NCBI RefSeq assembly: GCF_000226295.1
Contig: NC_016024.1
Span: 169,501 to 233,500, forward strand
Source of the DNA: Chloracidobacterium thermophilum B
GTDB lineage: Bacteria; Acidobacteriota; Blastocatellia; Chloracidobacteriales; Chloracidobacteriaceae
Reading direction: 5' to 3'
DNA length: 64,000 nucleotides
How positions within the stretch are numbered: the first letter of the stretch is position 1; each line of letters starts with the position of its first letter. The position numbers were made by a program, and so were the translations under genes. This document shows, piece by piece, positions 45,391 to 55,319 of the stretch. Below the pieces are notes generated by a model. It had not been told where the DNA came from, searched no databases, and saw nothing but the letters and a program-made list of their open reading frames with translations.

Positions 45391-46638
45391 GTGGGCTACG
45401 TCTGGTTCATTGCGCAGCGCTACCTTCGCGCCCGCCGCCGCGCGACGCTGTCCGTAGCGGCCGGGCTGGCCGTGCTGGGCATCACCGTTGGCGTCTGGGC
45501 GCTGACCGTTGTCCTCGCCTTCCAGAGCGGAATGGAATCCGAGCTGCAGGGCAAAATCCTGGCCGGAACGGCCCATCTCAACATTCTGCGCCGGGGTGGG
45601 CGTCCGCTGCCCGACCCGGCCGGCCTCAAGGCGCAGATTCAGCAGACGCCGGGCGTCCGGTCAGCCACACCAACGACCTACCGGGAGGTGTTGCTGACGA
45701 GCGGCTCGCGGGCGGCCGCCGGGGTTTTGAAAGCTGTTGACCTTGCGGAGCCGCCGGAAACACTTGAAGTCACCCGCACCCTCTGTCCGGGAACCAACCT
45801 GAAAGACCTTCAGCCGACACGCGGCCCCGAAGGACGGGTGCTCGACGGCATCATTCCCGGCAAACGCCTGGCGCAGGAAGCCGGACTGCGCATTGGCGAT
45901 CTGGTGGAAGCCCTGACCCCCGGCGCCCGTGGGGAACTGTCGCCCTTTGGCTGGCTGCCGACGACCTACACCTTTCGCGTCGTGGGTTTTTTTGAGTCCG
46001 GGTTGTATGAGTACGACGCCGCCTGGGCCTACATTTCCCTCGATGCAGCGCGGCAGCTTACGGGTGAGGAGACACCAGCGACGGTCATTCAGGTCATGCT
46101 CGACGACGCGCGCGCCTACCGTGAAGTGGGCGCGGTGCTCCAGTCCCGGCTTGGCCCCGACTACGTCATCGAAGACTGGGCCACACTCAACCGGACGGCC
46201 TTTGCCGCCCTCAACCTCCAGCGCCTGGCCTTTGCCGTCGTCATCGGGCTGGTCATTCTCGTGGCGGCGCTCAACATCGTGACGACCCTGATGTTGCTGG
46301 TCACGGAAAAACGCCGCGACATCGCCATTCTGCTCGCCATGGGAGCGACGCCGCGCACGATTCTGCTGGTATTTCTGGCGCAGGGATTGGCGCTGGGACT
46401 CGCGGGGGCGCTGTGTGGCGGTTTGCTGGGCGCCGCCACGGCCATTATCTGTGACCGCTACGACCTGATTCAGCTCGATGCCCGGATGTACTCCATCGCG
46501 TCCGTACCTTTTCGCTTTTCGCTGCTCGATACGGGCATCGTGCTGGGCGTTGCGCTCAGTGTGAGTCTGCTGGCCACTATCTATCCGGCGTGGCGGGCCG
46601 CCACGCTCAACCCGGTGGAAGGATTGCGCCATGCGTAG
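45391..46638 (+). CDS. LolC/LolE-type ABC transporter permease
   Basis: A 415-residue permease starting at GTG 45391. The N-terminal FIAQRYLRARRRATLSVAAGLAVLGITVGVWALTVVLAFQSGMESELQGKILAGTAHLNI is typical of LolC/E, which extract lipoproteins from the inner membrane for outer-membrane delivery. A periplasmic domain follows, then three helices with VTEKRRDIAILLAMGATPRTILLVFLAQGLALG and YPAWRAATLNPVEGLRHA. No LolD ATPase adjoins it. The 3' end overlaps the HEAT-repeat gene by 8 bases. Confidence 0.88.
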   Translation: MGYVWFIAQRYLRARRRATLSVAAGLAVLGITVGVWALTVVLAFQSGMESELQGKILAGTAHLNILRRGGRPLPDPAGLKAQIQQTPGVRSATPTTYREVLLTSGSRAAAGVLKAVDLAEPPETLEVTRTLCPGTNLKDLQPTRGPEGRVLDGIIPGKRLAQEAGLRIGDLVEALTPGARGELSPFGWLPTTYTFRVVGFFESGLYEYDAAWAYISLDAARQLTGEETPATVIQVMLDDARAYREVGAVLQSRLGPDYVIEDWATLNRTAFAALNLQRLAFAVVIGLVILVAALNIVTTLMLLVTEKRRDIAILLAMGATPRTILLVFLAQGLALGLAGALCGGLLGAATAIICDRYDLIQLDARMYSIASVPFRFSLLDTGIVLGVALSVSLLATIYPAWRAATLNPVEGLRHA

Positions 46639-49300
46639 CCTGCGGCACATCACCTGGCTGGTGGTGGGGTTCACCGGCTGGCTGGTTCTGGAAGCTCCGG
46701 CACAAACGTCGCCCCCGCCCGGTGACTGGCTGGCGCGCGCGACGGTGCTGGCCGCCGCGCCCCCCTGTGCGCCGGATGTTGCTGCCGCACTCGATGACCC
46801 GCACTGGTACGTCCGCGCCCGCGCCATCCAGACTCTGGGACGGCAACGCTGCACAGCGGCGGTCCCGGCCCTGCTGGCCCACTTCGACCACGAGGATTGG
46901 GACAATCAGGCACGCCTGCTCGTGGCGCTGGGGCAGATTGGCGACCCGGCCGGGTTGCCGCTGGTGGCCCAGTACGCTACGGGCCCGGCCGGCACGCTGC
47001 GCACCGTGGCCCTGGCCGCCCTGGGAGGTTTTACGGCCGCCCAGGTCGCGCCGGTGTTGGCCACGGCGCTCGAACAACCGCTGAACCGCGATGAAAAGTG
47101 CATTGTTGCCCGCCAGATTGGCGTCTTCCGCCTGGGGGACTGTGTCTCCCGGCTGGCGGACTGGCTCGGGCAGGATGAGGAACTCGACCGCCTCATCGCT
47201 GTGGCGCAGTATCGCACCGGGGATCAGGCTGCCGGGCGGCACGTCCTCGAAGTTTTTGACCGTCTCGATGCGCCAACCCGGTTGCAGCTTCTTGGTGATT
47301 GGGCGGAACGCCCCGACGTGCGCGCCACAGACCTCCTGCTGAAGGTTCTCCGGTCGGACTCTCCGGAGCACCGGCTGGCGGCAGCACGGGCCTGGGCGGC
47401 ATACGGCGCGCAGATGCCCATCGCGGAAACCCTGACCGTCCTGCCCGATGTGGACGCCGAGGTGCGTCACGTCCTCGTAGCGGCGCTGGGAGGCTGCCCG
47501 GCAGAAGAAACCGTGGCGGCCGTCATCGAACGGCTGAAGGCGGACCCCCCGGCGGAGGCCCGAGCGACCTACTTGGACGCACTCGACACCCTTGACCGGG
47601 AGGCGGTGACGGCAGCGCTGCTGGCGGCCCGGCAGGCGCGGCTGCCATTCGCCGAACAGGCTCTGGAAAAGCTGGGCATCACGCCGGAGGCGCTGGCGGC
47701 CCGGCTGGCCGTGCCGACGTTGACGCCGACGGCGCGGATCACCCTGGCGGTTCAGCTCGGACAACTCGGCGACCTGCGGGCCTTTGACCTTCTCCGCCAG
47801 GCGTTGCTGTCCGGGGATGAAGTGACGCGCTGCGCTGCCGCCGAAGCGTTGGGGCAGTTGCAGGATGCGCGGGCGGTCGAACTGTTGCTCGATGTCCTGG
47901 ACGATGAGGTGCCACGTGTCCAGTCGGCGGCGGCGGCGTCCCTGGCACGCCTGGGGATGACACCCGCCCGCCTGGTGGCAACGCTGGATGCCCCGAACAT
48001 CAGCCTGCGCACTGAGGCACTGCGGCTTCTCGGAAGGCTCAGTGACGTTACGACGCTGCCGGCCGTGGCGGCGCAGACGCGGGAAGGGGAGCCACTTCCG
48101 GTACGCCTGGCCGCCGTGGCAGCGCTGGGTCGCCTGCGTCATCCAGATGCCGTTCCGGTGTTGGTACGTCTGCTGTCGGCCCGGGAGCCAGCCCTGCGGA
48201 TGCAGGCGGTCAGCGCCCTGGGCGAGATTGGAGAGGCGCGCGCCGTTGCCGCGCTGCTGCCGCTGCTGCGCGACCCGGATGCGGCCGTGGTGGGAAAGGT
48301 CGTTGCGGCGCTCTCCCGGACGAAAGCCCCGTCGGCTGTGACACCTCTGCTGGCGGCGCTTCAGCACCCGGACTGGCGGGTCCGCGCCGCCGTGGCGCGC
48401 AGTCTGGATGCCTGGGAGGACACACGCATTCCGCCGGCCCTGGCAGCGGCGTTGGAAGACCCTTCCGCGCTCGTGCGGTTTCACGCCCGCCAATCGCTGC
48501 TGAAACTGGCCGTTGCGCCAGAGACGCTGCTGCCGGTAGCCCTCGGCCAGAGCCGCCCGCGTGGGTGGTATGGCGCTTACGTTACGTTGCAGGAACTGGC
48601 GCCCGAATCCATACGGGATGAGCTGCGGCGCTCCCTCGATGCACCCGACCCGAAGACCCGTGCCCTGGCGGCGGCGCTGGCGCGGCGCTACCCGGACCCA
48701 GACATGCTGGCGTTGCTCTGGCAGCGCCTGGACGCCGAAACCCGCTTTGCCGTCCGGTGGTGGCTCGTCCGCGCCCTGGCCGACTTCGGGGAAGCAGCCC
48801 GGGAAGGGGCCATGAAGCGCGCCCGGTCAAAACATCCCCGGTTGCGCGCCGACGCCATGCGCGTTCTGGGTTGGCTTCCGTCCAACCGGGAAAGCCAGTT
48901 GGTGTTGCGGGAAGGGCTGGCTGATGCCGAAAACCAAATCCGTTCGGCGGCCGTGGAAGCTTTGGGACGCATCGGCGATGTCGCTGCCCTGGCACCGCTT
49001 CTGGCACGTCAGAGTGGGGCTTTCACCGTTGCCCCGGATGAACTGGTGGATGCGCTGCTGGCCTGTGGCGAGGCCGGGCGGGCCGTGTTGCGTCAGGCCG
49101 TGGCCGGAAGTGAGCCAGCCATTCGGGCGCTGCTGCTTCAGCGGCTTGGGGCCGATGGGCATCCCGATGCGCTGCCCCTGCTGCTGGAGGGCCTGCGCGA
49201 TGCGTCGCCCCTTGTACGCCAGGCGGCACGCCAGGGTTTGGCGCGGCAATCGGATGAACGCGCGGCGCAGGCGCTGGCCGCGTTGCCCGATGAACCATAA
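46631..49300 (+). CDS. Exported HEAT-repeat protein (large)
   Basis: An 889-residue protein with a signal-like N-terminus (ITWLVVGFTGWLVLEAPAQ) and about 25 HEAT/PBS-lyase-like helical repeats throughout, for example DPHWYVRARAIQTLGRQRCTAAVPALLAHF and EPALRMQAVSALGEIGEARAVAALLPLLRDPDAAVVGKVVAALSR. It is probably a periplasmic scaffold. The 8-base overlap with the LolC/E-type permease gene suggests that the two act together. Repeat-internal recombination is likely, but none is evident. Confidence 0.82.
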   Translation: MRSLRHITWLVVGFTGWLVLEAPAQTSPPPGDWLARATVLAAAPPCAPDVAAALDDPHWYVRARAIQTLGRQRCTAAVPALLAHFDHEDWDNQARLLVALGQIGDPAGLPLVAQYATGPAGTLRTVALAALGGFTAAQVAPVLATALEQPLNRDEKCIVARQIGVFRLGDCVSRLADWLGQDEELDRLIAVAQYRTGDQAAGRHVLEVFDRLDAPTRLQLLGDWAERPDVRATDLLLKVLRSDSPEHRLAAARAWAAYGAQMPIAETLTVLPDVDAEVRHVLVAALGGCPAEETVAAVIERLKADPPAEARATYLDALDTLDREAVTAALLAARQARLPFAEQALEKLGITPEALAARLAVPTLTPTARITLAVQLGQLGDLRAFDLLRQALLSGDEVTRCAAAEALGQLQDARAVELLLDVLDDEVPRVQSAAAASLARLGMTPARLVATLDAPNISLRTEALRLLGRLSDVTTLPAVAAQTREGEPLPVRLAAVAALGRLRHPDAVPVLVRLLSAREPALRMQAVSALGEIGEARAVAALLPLLRDPDAAVVGKVVAALSRTKAPSAVTPLLAALQHPDWRVRAAVARSLDAWEDTRIPPALAAALEDPSALVRFHARQSLLKLAVAPETLLPVALGQSRPRGWYGAYVTLQELAPESIRDELRRSLDAPDPKTRALAAALARRYPDPDMLALLWQRLDAETRFAVRWWLVRALADFGEAAREGAMKRARSKHPRLRADAMRVLGWLPSNRESQLVLREGLADAENQIRSAAVEALGRIGDVAALAPLLARQSGAFTVAPDELVDALLACGEAGRAVLRQAVAGSEPAIRALLLQRLGADGHPDALPLLLEGLRDASPLVRQAARQGLARQSDERAAQALAALPDEP

Positions 49301-49481
49301 GCGAAACACGCCCCCGGCGTTGCCATCACACGCTGCCGGCTGCTTGGTTGATGCGTCGCACATGTGTTACAAAACGCAAATGTCATAACGCTCTGCCGAT
49401 GGGAATCCGGCTGCGTTATGACCGGTACCGGTTACGGCTTCCGGCCGCGTAACTTTCCCGTAAAAACACAGGACGGTCACC

Positions 49482-49895
49482 ATGCCCCGCGTTGGCGGCG
49501 TCATCATCACTCACGGACAACTGGCGACGGAGTTGCTCCACGCCGCAGAAATGATTGTCGGCGACATCCGCCACGTGCGCGCTGTCTCGATTGACTGGCA
49601 CGACGATGTGGATGTGGCGCGGCAGGTCATTGAGCGCGCCATTGCGGAAGCCGATCAGGGATGTGGCGTGCTCATTCTTACGGACCTGTTTGGCGGTACG
49701 CCGACCAACCTCGTCATGGCTTACAGCGGGCAGGTGCGGGTGGAAATCGTTACCGGCGTCAACCTGCCGATGGTTATCAAGCTGGCGACGGCACCTTCTG
49801 ACTGGTCGCTTCTCGATGTTGCCCGGTGTGTGACTGAACAGGGGCGCAAGAACATTCATCTGGCAAGTGAGCTGGTGCAGATGCGGACAAGTTGA
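49482..49895 (+). CDS. PTS EIIA, mannose/fructose family
   Basis: A 137-residue EIIA-Man domain. GGVIITHGQLATELLHAAEMIVG places the phosphorylated histidine at residue 11, and GVLILTDLFGGTPTNLVM is the family loop. It accepts phosphate from HPr. No EIIB, EIIC or EIID is present in the window, so it may be a regulatory EIIA. It is the first of a three-gene PTS set. Confidence 0.92.
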   Translation: MPRVGGVIITHGQLATELLHAAEMIVGDIRHVRAVSIDWHDDVDVARQVIERAIAEADQGCGVLILTDLFGGTPTNLVMAYSGQVRVEIVTGVNLPMVIKLATAPSDWSLLDVARCVTEQGRKNIHLASELVQMRTS

Positions 49896-49969
49896 GTCTC
49901 CTGCTACCCGGGCCGGCTTGATCGCTCTCCATTTTTCCTTGCTTTCCGAAGCATTGTCGAAAGGTCCCC

Positions 49970-50254
49970 ATGCCACTTGAGCGTCTGGTCACGGTGACGA
50001 ATCCGTTGGGGCTGCATGCGCGTCCCTCGGCGCGTCTGGTGACTGTCGTCAATCAGTTCAAGAGCCGGGTGCTTCTGCGCCGGGCGGATGATCCGAACTT
50101 TGTGGATGCCGGAAGTATCCTGAGCGTGATGTTCCTGGCCGCGGCGCGTGGAACACCGCTCGTCATCCGCGTCGAAGGCGAAGATGAAGCGGCGGCAATG
50201 GCGGCTGTTGTGGCGCTGTTTTCCGAAGGCCAGGAGTCCTCCCATGTCTTCTAA
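49970..50254 (+). CDS. Phosphocarrier protein HPr
   Basis: A 94-residue HPr. NPLGLHARPSARLV carries the active-site histidine, and AGSILSVMFLAAARGTPLVIRVEG contains the serine at the position targeted by HPr kinase, within a stretch like GKSIMGVM(M/L)LAA of regulated HPr proteins. It passes phosphate from EI to EIIA. Its stop overlaps the ptsI start by 11 bases. Confidence 0.93.
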   Translation: MPLERLVTVTNPLGLHARPSARLVTVVNQFKSRVLLRRADDPNFVDAGSILSVMFLAAARGTPLVIRVEGEDEAAAMAAVVALFSEGQESSHVF

Positions 50255-51986
50255 TCCACTGACCAACACCGAACAACACTTCACGGGGCTGGCCGCTTCG
50301 CCCGGCGTTGGTTTCGGGCAGGTGGTGCGCCTTGTCCCGCAGAGCCGCCCGCCGTTGTTCATCCATGTGCTGCCGCACCGCGTGACGCTCGAAATCGAGC
50401 GCGTCAAACGCGCCATGCAGCGCGCCCGCCGGCATCTGGAAAGCATTCAGCACCATTTTCGGGAGCAGGTCGGACATGGCTCGGCCTATCTGCTTGATCC
50501 GTACATTCTCATGCTCGATGACGCGGTTTTGACGCAGGCCATCGAAGACAACATCCGCCAGCACCGCATCAATGCGGAGTGGGCGGTCAAGAGAGCGGTC
50601 GAGTCCCTGCTGGCCTCCTTCGACAACATCCAGGACGCCTACCTCGCACAGCGCCGGGACGATATCCGGGACGTTGGTCAGCGGCTCATCGGCATTCTGT
50701 CAGGCCAACCAATGCGCATGCCGCAGTTGGATACGCCTTCGATTCTCTTTGCCGATGACATCCTGCCGACCATGCTGGCCGAGGTGAATCCGACGAACCT
50801 GAACGGACTCGTGACAGATACCGGCGGGGTGATGACGCACACGGCAATCATTGCACGCAGCCTTGGCATTCCAGCGGTATTCGGCGTTCAGGAAGCCCTC
50901 AATCAGGCGACTGAAGGTGCCGCCTGCATCGTGGATGGCTCGCACGGAGAAGTCATCCTGCATCCCCGGCGGGCAACCCAGACCGTCTATCTGGGACGCC
51001 GTGCCGCCGAGCAGCGTCTGCGCCGGGACGGGCTGAGTGTGGCGCGGCTGCCGGCGGTGACGCGCGATGGCATCGCCTGTCACCTGCTGGCGAATGTCGA
51101 AATCCAGTCGGAACTGCCCGGCGTCGAACGGTGTGGGGCGCAGAGCATTGGGCTGTTTCGCTCCGAGTTCATCGTTTCCAGTGATGCCAGCAGCCTGCCG
51201 GATGAAGACACCCAGTGCGCGGCCTATCAGGCGGTCATTACCGCTTCACCTGACCACACCGCGACGATTCGGACGTTTGATTTCAGCAGCGACACCCTGC
51301 CGGGCGAAACGCGCATCGTGGAACCGAATCCGGCCCTTGGTCTCCATGGCGTCCGGTGGTGGCTGGCCCACGAAAACGTTGCCAAAACCCAGCTCCGCGC
51401 CATCGTGCGCGCGGCGGCGAGCGGGCGCGTACGGATTCTGCTCCCCCGTGTGACCTGCATCACCGAGTTGCGTGCTGCCCGCGAGTTGCTCACGGCTGTC
51501 TGCCGCGAGCTGGGCACAGACGACCGGCTCCGCCGGCGACTCGAACTGGGAGCAATGATTGAAATGCCGGCCGCGGTATTCATTGCCGACCGTCTGGCGC
51601 GGGAAAGCGATTTTCTCTCCATTGGCAGCAACGATCTGGTGCAGTACGTGCTGGCCAGCGACCGGGGCAACGAGCGGGTGAGTTACTTACAGCAACCGCT
51701 GCACCCGGCCGTGCTGGCGAGTCTGAACCTGGTTGTCAGGGCGGCGCAGGAAACCAAAAAACCACTGACGATGTGCGGCGAGATGGCGGCCCAGCCGGTC
51801 TGTGCCTTCGCCCTGCTTGGTCTGGGAATCCGCCGGTTCAGCCTGTCGCCAGCCGCCCTGCCACAGCTCAAGTCCACGTTGCGCCGGTTGTCCGTCCGGG
51901 ATGCCGAACAGTTCATGGCACAGGCGCTGACCCTTGATACGGCCCACGCCATCGAAGCCTGCGCGCAAACCTACCTCAAACCTTGA
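50244..51986 (+). CDS. ptsI: Phosphoenolpyruvate-protein phosphotransferase (EI)
   Basis: A 580-residue enzyme I. GLAASPGVGFGQVV opens the domain, the phosphohistidine lies in TDTGGVMTHTAIIARSLGIPAVFG, and the PEP-binding barrel has GLFRSEF, EIEMPAAVFIADR-like EMPAAVFIADRLA, IGSNDLVQYVLASDRGNERVSYLQQPLHPAVL and the active Cys in MCGEMAAQP. ATG 50244 is chosen over upstream in-frame codons that lie inside the HPr gene. Confidence 0.93.
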   Translation: MSSNPLTNTEQHFTGLAASPGVGFGQVVRLVPQSRPPLFIHVLPHRVTLEIERVKRAMQRARRHLESIQHHFREQVGHGSAYLLDPYILMLDDAVLTQAIEDNIRQHRINAEWAVKRAVESLLASFDNIQDAYLAQRRDDIRDVGQRLIGILSGQPMRMPQLDTPSILFADDILPTMLAEVNPTNLNGLVTDTGGVMTHTAIIARSLGIPAVFGVQEALNQATEGAACIVDGSHGEVILHPRRATQTVYLGRRAAEQRLRRDGLSVARLPAVTRDGIACHLLANVEIQSELPGVERCGAQSIGLFRSEFIVSSDASSLPDEDTQCAAYQAVITASPDHTATIRTFDFSSDTLPGETRIVEPNPALGLHGVRWWLAHENVAKTQLRAIVRAAASGRVRILLPRVTCITELRAARELLTAVCRELGTDDRLRRRLELGAMIEMPAAVFIADRLARESDFLSIGSNDLVQYVLASDRGNERVSYLQQPLHPAVLASLNLVVRAAQETKKPLTMCGEMAAQPVCAFALLGLGIRRFSLSPAALPQLKSTLRRLSVRDAEQFMAQALTLDTAHAIEACAQTYLKP

Positions 51987-52092
51987 GAGACGGCGGCCCG
52001 CCTCGCGCCGCCAGCGTCGGACTTCCGGGCGTTGACAGCGCGCCCGGTTTTCGTCAGAAGTCACACCAACCTTTGCCTGCGGACGGGTCACG

Positions 52093-54573
52093 GTGACATC
52101 CAGGACGCCCTTTACTGCCGATTTCGAGACGCTGGATTTCGATGCCATCCGGGAACATCTGGCGCGTGAGACACGAACGCCTTACGGGCGCGAGCTGGCG
52201 CGCGACCTGCTGCCCAGCGCCGACCCGTCTGAAGTGCGCTACCGGCTGCGGTTGACGACGGAAGCACGCCATTGGTTGGCCGAGCAGGGGGGCTTCGGAA
52301 TGGGCGAACTGCCGGATGTGCGCCCGCTGCTGGAGCGTCTGCGGCTGGAAAATGCCACATTGACCGTGGACGAAATCCATGCGCTGGCGCGAACCATGGA
52401 GGCGGGGCTGCATCTGCGCGCGACGTTGCGCCCGCACCGGGAGCGATTTCCACGGCTCGGCGCGATTGCCGAGACGATTCCCGATTTCCGGGACACCCTG
52501 GCGCAGGTTCGCCGCATCGTGGCACCGGACGGACAGCTCGATGAACGGGCCAGCCCGGAGTTGCAGCGCCTCCGCCAGGAACAGCAGGTCCAGCGCGACC
52601 GCCTGCAACGGCGGCTGGAGCGGTTGCTCCGCCGCCCCGACCTGGAAGGCGTTTTTTCTGACGACATTGTGACCCAGCGCCACGGCCGGTTTGTCATTCC
52701 GGTGCGGGATGATCACCGGGGACGGGTGGCCGGGGTCGTCCACGGGATGTCGGGCAGCGGCATGACGGCTTTTGTCGAACCACTCGACGCCATCCCGCTC
52801 AACAACGAACTCACCCGCCTGCAGGAGCTGATCGAAGCCGAAGTCCTGCGTCTGCTCCAGGAAGCCACGCAGCAGTTGCGTCACCGGCAGTCCTGCCTGA
52901 CCGCGTTGGTGACGGCGCTGGGCGAACTCGACCTGGTGGTGGCCAAAGCCCGTCTGGCCGAGCGTTTGCGCGCCGTCGAGCCAACGGTTTCGGAAACCGG
53001 CCGGTTTCAGCTCACGGCCGCGCGGCATCCGTTGCTGATGCTGACGTTTCAGGCGCAGGGGCGCGAAGTCGTGCCGTTGAGTCTGACGCTGGATGCGGAG
53101 CAGCGGGCGCTTGTCGTCAGTGGAGCCAATGCCGGCGGCAAGACGGTCGTTCTCAAAACGGTCGGGCTGTGTGTGCTGCTGGCGCAGTCGGGGTTGCACG
53201 TTCCGGCGCAGGCGGCCGAGTTGCCGGTGCTGCGGCAGGTTTATGCCGACATTGGCGATCAGCAGTCGCTGGCAGCCAACCTTTCGACGTTTTCCTCCCA
53301 CATCACCAAACTGGCCCGGATGGCGGCCGAGCTGACACCGCCAGCGCTGGTGCTGCTCGATGAAGCCGGAACAGGTACGGACCCGGATGAAGGCGCGGCA
53401 CTGGCGCAGGCGCTCATCGAGCATTTTCGGACGCGCGGGGCCTATGTCCTGGCGACGACCCACTTCAACGCCCTGAAAATCTATGCCGATTCGACGCCGG
53501 GCGTCATCAGCGCCGCCGTGGCCTTCGATCTGGAAACCCTGACGCCGACGTATCAGCTTCATCTGAACGCCGTCGGCAGTTCGAGCGGACTGGTCATTGC
53601 CCGCCGCCTGGGCCTGCCGGAGGCGCTGATTGAACAGGCGCAGAGCTATCTGCGCGAACGGGAGGTCATCCTGGCGCAGTATGTCGCCGAACTCGAACGC
53701 CGGGTGACGGAAGCCCGTGACGCCGCTGCCGCGCTGGACGAGGAGCGCGCCGCGCTGGCCGAACGCTATGCCCGGCTCGAACAGGAATTTCTGGCGCGCG
53801 ATGCGGCCCGGCAGGCGGATTTCGAGGCCCGGGTACAACAACTGACCGCAGCGTTTGAATCGCGCCTGGCGTCGCTGCTGGAACGCATCAGCGAAGCCGA
53901 AACCCGCGAACGTCTGCGCCGGGAAGCTGTCCGCCAACTGGAAGCCACGGCGGCCGATGTCAAGGCCGACGCCAAAGCCGGCAAGCCGCTGGACAAGCCC
54001 TCGCTTGCCGCCGAGGTGGCCGCGCGGCGTCCGCAGAAGTCCAAAACCGCGCAGCGGGCGCTGGTGGCGGAGTCGTTGACGGCACAGCCGGTCAGGACGG
54101 CGGCCGACCTGCGCCCCGGCGACCGCGTCCGCACGGCCTTCGGGACGGTCGGGCAGGTTGAAGCCATTTCCGGTGAAGAAGTAACCGTCACCAGTGGCGC
54201 TTTGCGTCTGAAAGTGCCGGCGACAACCCTGGCCAAGCTCCCGCCGGCAAAGTCCCAGCCGACACCGTCTGCGCCCCCGGCGCGGCAAACGCTCGTGGCC
54301 ATGCACGATGTGACGCTGGAAGGGCAGGTGCCCTCCGAAATCAATCTCATCGGGCTGACGACGGATGAAGCGACCGATGCCCTCGACCGCTATCTGGATC
54401 GCGCCGTGCTGGCCGGGCTGACCCAGGTGCGGGTCATCCACGGCGTCGGCACGGGGGCCCTGCGAAAGGCCGTGGAGACCTTTCTGCTGACCCATCCGCA
54501 CGTGGAAAGCTTTGCCCGCGCCGACCGGCGGCAGGGCGGAGACGGGGCCACGCTGGTGAGTTTGCATCCGTGA
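52093..54573 (+). CDS. mutS2: MutS2 family protein
   Basis: An 826-residue protein starting at GTG 52093. The N-terminal FETLDFDAIREHLARETRTPYGRELARDLLPS and RFVIPVRDDHRGRVAGVVHGMSGSGMTAFVEPLDAIPLNNEL are typical. ATPase: Walker A SGANAGGKTVVLKTVGL, Walker B LLDEAGTGTDPDEGAALAQALIEHF. A long coiled coil precedes a C-terminal Smr domain (VIHGVGTGALRKAVETFLLTHPHV). MutS2 limits recombination or rescues collided ribosomes. The usual LDLRG start of the Smr nuclease site reads INLIG here, which may abolish cutting. Confidence 0.93.
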   Translation: MTSRTPFTADFETLDFDAIREHLARETRTPYGRELARDLLPSADPSEVRYRLRLTTEARHWLAEQGGFGMGELPDVRPLLERLRLENATLTVDEIHALARTMEAGLHLRATLRPHRERFPRLGAIAETIPDFRDTLAQVRRIVAPDGQLDERASPELQRLRQEQQVQRDRLQRRLERLLRRPDLEGVFSDDIVTQRHGRFVIPVRDDHRGRVAGVVHGMSGSGMTAFVEPLDAIPLNNELTRLQELIEAEVLRLLQEATQQLRHRQSCLTALVTALGELDLVVAKARLAERLRAVEPTVSETGRFQLTAARHPLLMLTFQAQGREVVPLSLTLDAEQRALVVSGANAGGKTVVLKTVGLCVLLAQSGLHVPAQAAELPVLRQVYADIGDQQSLAANLSTFSSHITKLARMAAELTPPALVLLDEAGTGTDPDEGAALAQALIEHFRTRGAYVLATTHFNALKIYADSTPGVISAAVAFDLETLTPTYQLHLNAVGSSSGLVIARRLGLPEALIEQAQSYLREREVILAQYVAELERRVTEARDAAAALDEERAALAERYARLEQEFLARDAARQADFEARVQQLTAAFESRLASLLERISEAETRERLRREAVRQLEATAADVKADAKAGKPLDKPSLAAEVAARRPQKSKTAQRALVAESLTAQPVRTAADLRPGDRVRTAFGTVGQVEAISGEEVTVTSGALRLKVPATTLAKLPPAKSQPTPSAPPARQTLVAMHDVTLEGQVPSEINLIGLTTDEATDALDRYLDRAVLAGLTQVRVIHGVGTGALRKAVETFLLTHPHVESFARADRRQGGDGATLVSLHP

Positions 54574-55319
54574 CCGTCCTGCGTCTGTTTCTGGCGGCAG
54601 TGGCGTTTCTGACGCGCCTGCCGATACCGGCCTGGGCGCACCCGGACGGCCGGACACTGGCTGCCGCCATGGTGTTTTTTCCGCTGGTCGGGGCGCTGTT
54701 GGGCGCGGGACAGGCGGCGCTCATCCTTGTGCTGCGCCCGGTGCTTGCGCCGGATGGGCTGGCCCTGCTGCTCATTGCCACGACGGTACTCGTCACCGGG
54801 GCATTGCACTACGACGGGCTGGCCGACACGGTGGACGCGCTGGGCGGCGGCTGGTCGCCGGAGCAGCGGCTGGCCATCATGAAAGACCCGCACATCGGAA
54901 CGTTCGGCGTGCTGGCGCTGGTGGTGGCCGTTCTGGCCCAGTTTGTGGCGCTACGGAGTTTTCAGCACGTGGAATCGCTGTGCCGGGCGGTGATTGTTGC
55001 GCCCTGTCTGGCCCGGATGACGATTGTCTGGTTGGCGTGGCAGGAGCCTTATGCGCGGGCTGAAGGCGGCAAGGGACGCTTCATCGAGGCGCTCCAGGGG
55101 CAGCAGGTGTTGGGGGCGCTGCTGACCGGCGGGGCAATCGTGCTCGGCGTGGGCGGCTGGCTGGGCAGTCTGCTGTTGGCGTTGGCGGCGGTACTCGTCA
55201 TGATGGCGGCCTTTCGTTTTCGGCGCTGGCTGGGTGGGATTACCGGCGATGTGCTGGGTGCGGTCAGTCAGACGTGTGAACTTCTGGTCTATGGCGTGTG
55301 GGTTGCATTTCGGCCGTGA
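54570..55319 (+). CDS. cobS: Adenosylcobinamide-GDP ribazoletransferase
   Basis: A 249-residue inner-membrane enzyme of cobalamin synthesis that joins adenosylcobinamide-GDP to alpha-ribazole. LAAVAFLTRLPIP, GALHYDGLADTVDALGGG, KDPHIGTFGVLAL and the C-terminal GGITGDVLGAVSQTCELLVYGV are the family signatures. It starts with GTG overlapping the mutS2 stop. Its presence shows that cobalamin is completed or salvaged here, in keeping with the B12-type photoreceptor at 34 kb. Confidence 0.93.
   Translation: MTVLRLFLAAVAFLTRLPIPAWAHPDGRTLAAAMVFFPLVGALLGAGQAALILVLRPVLAPDGLALLLIATTVLVTGALHYDGLADTVDALGGGWSPEQRLAIMKDPHIGTFGVLALVVAVLAQFVALRSFQHVESLCRAVIVAPCLARMTIVWLAWQEPYARAEGGKGRFIEALQGQQVLGALLTGGAIVLGVGGWLGSLLLALAAVLVMMAAFRFRRWLGGITGDVLGAVSQTCELLVYGVWVAFRP

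Noticed and set aside
52054-54657. Very long minus-strand open frame opposite mutS2
   Set aside because: Antisense shadow caused by high GC; composition rich in R, Q, H and G, no domain, and mutS2 on the other strand is unambiguous.
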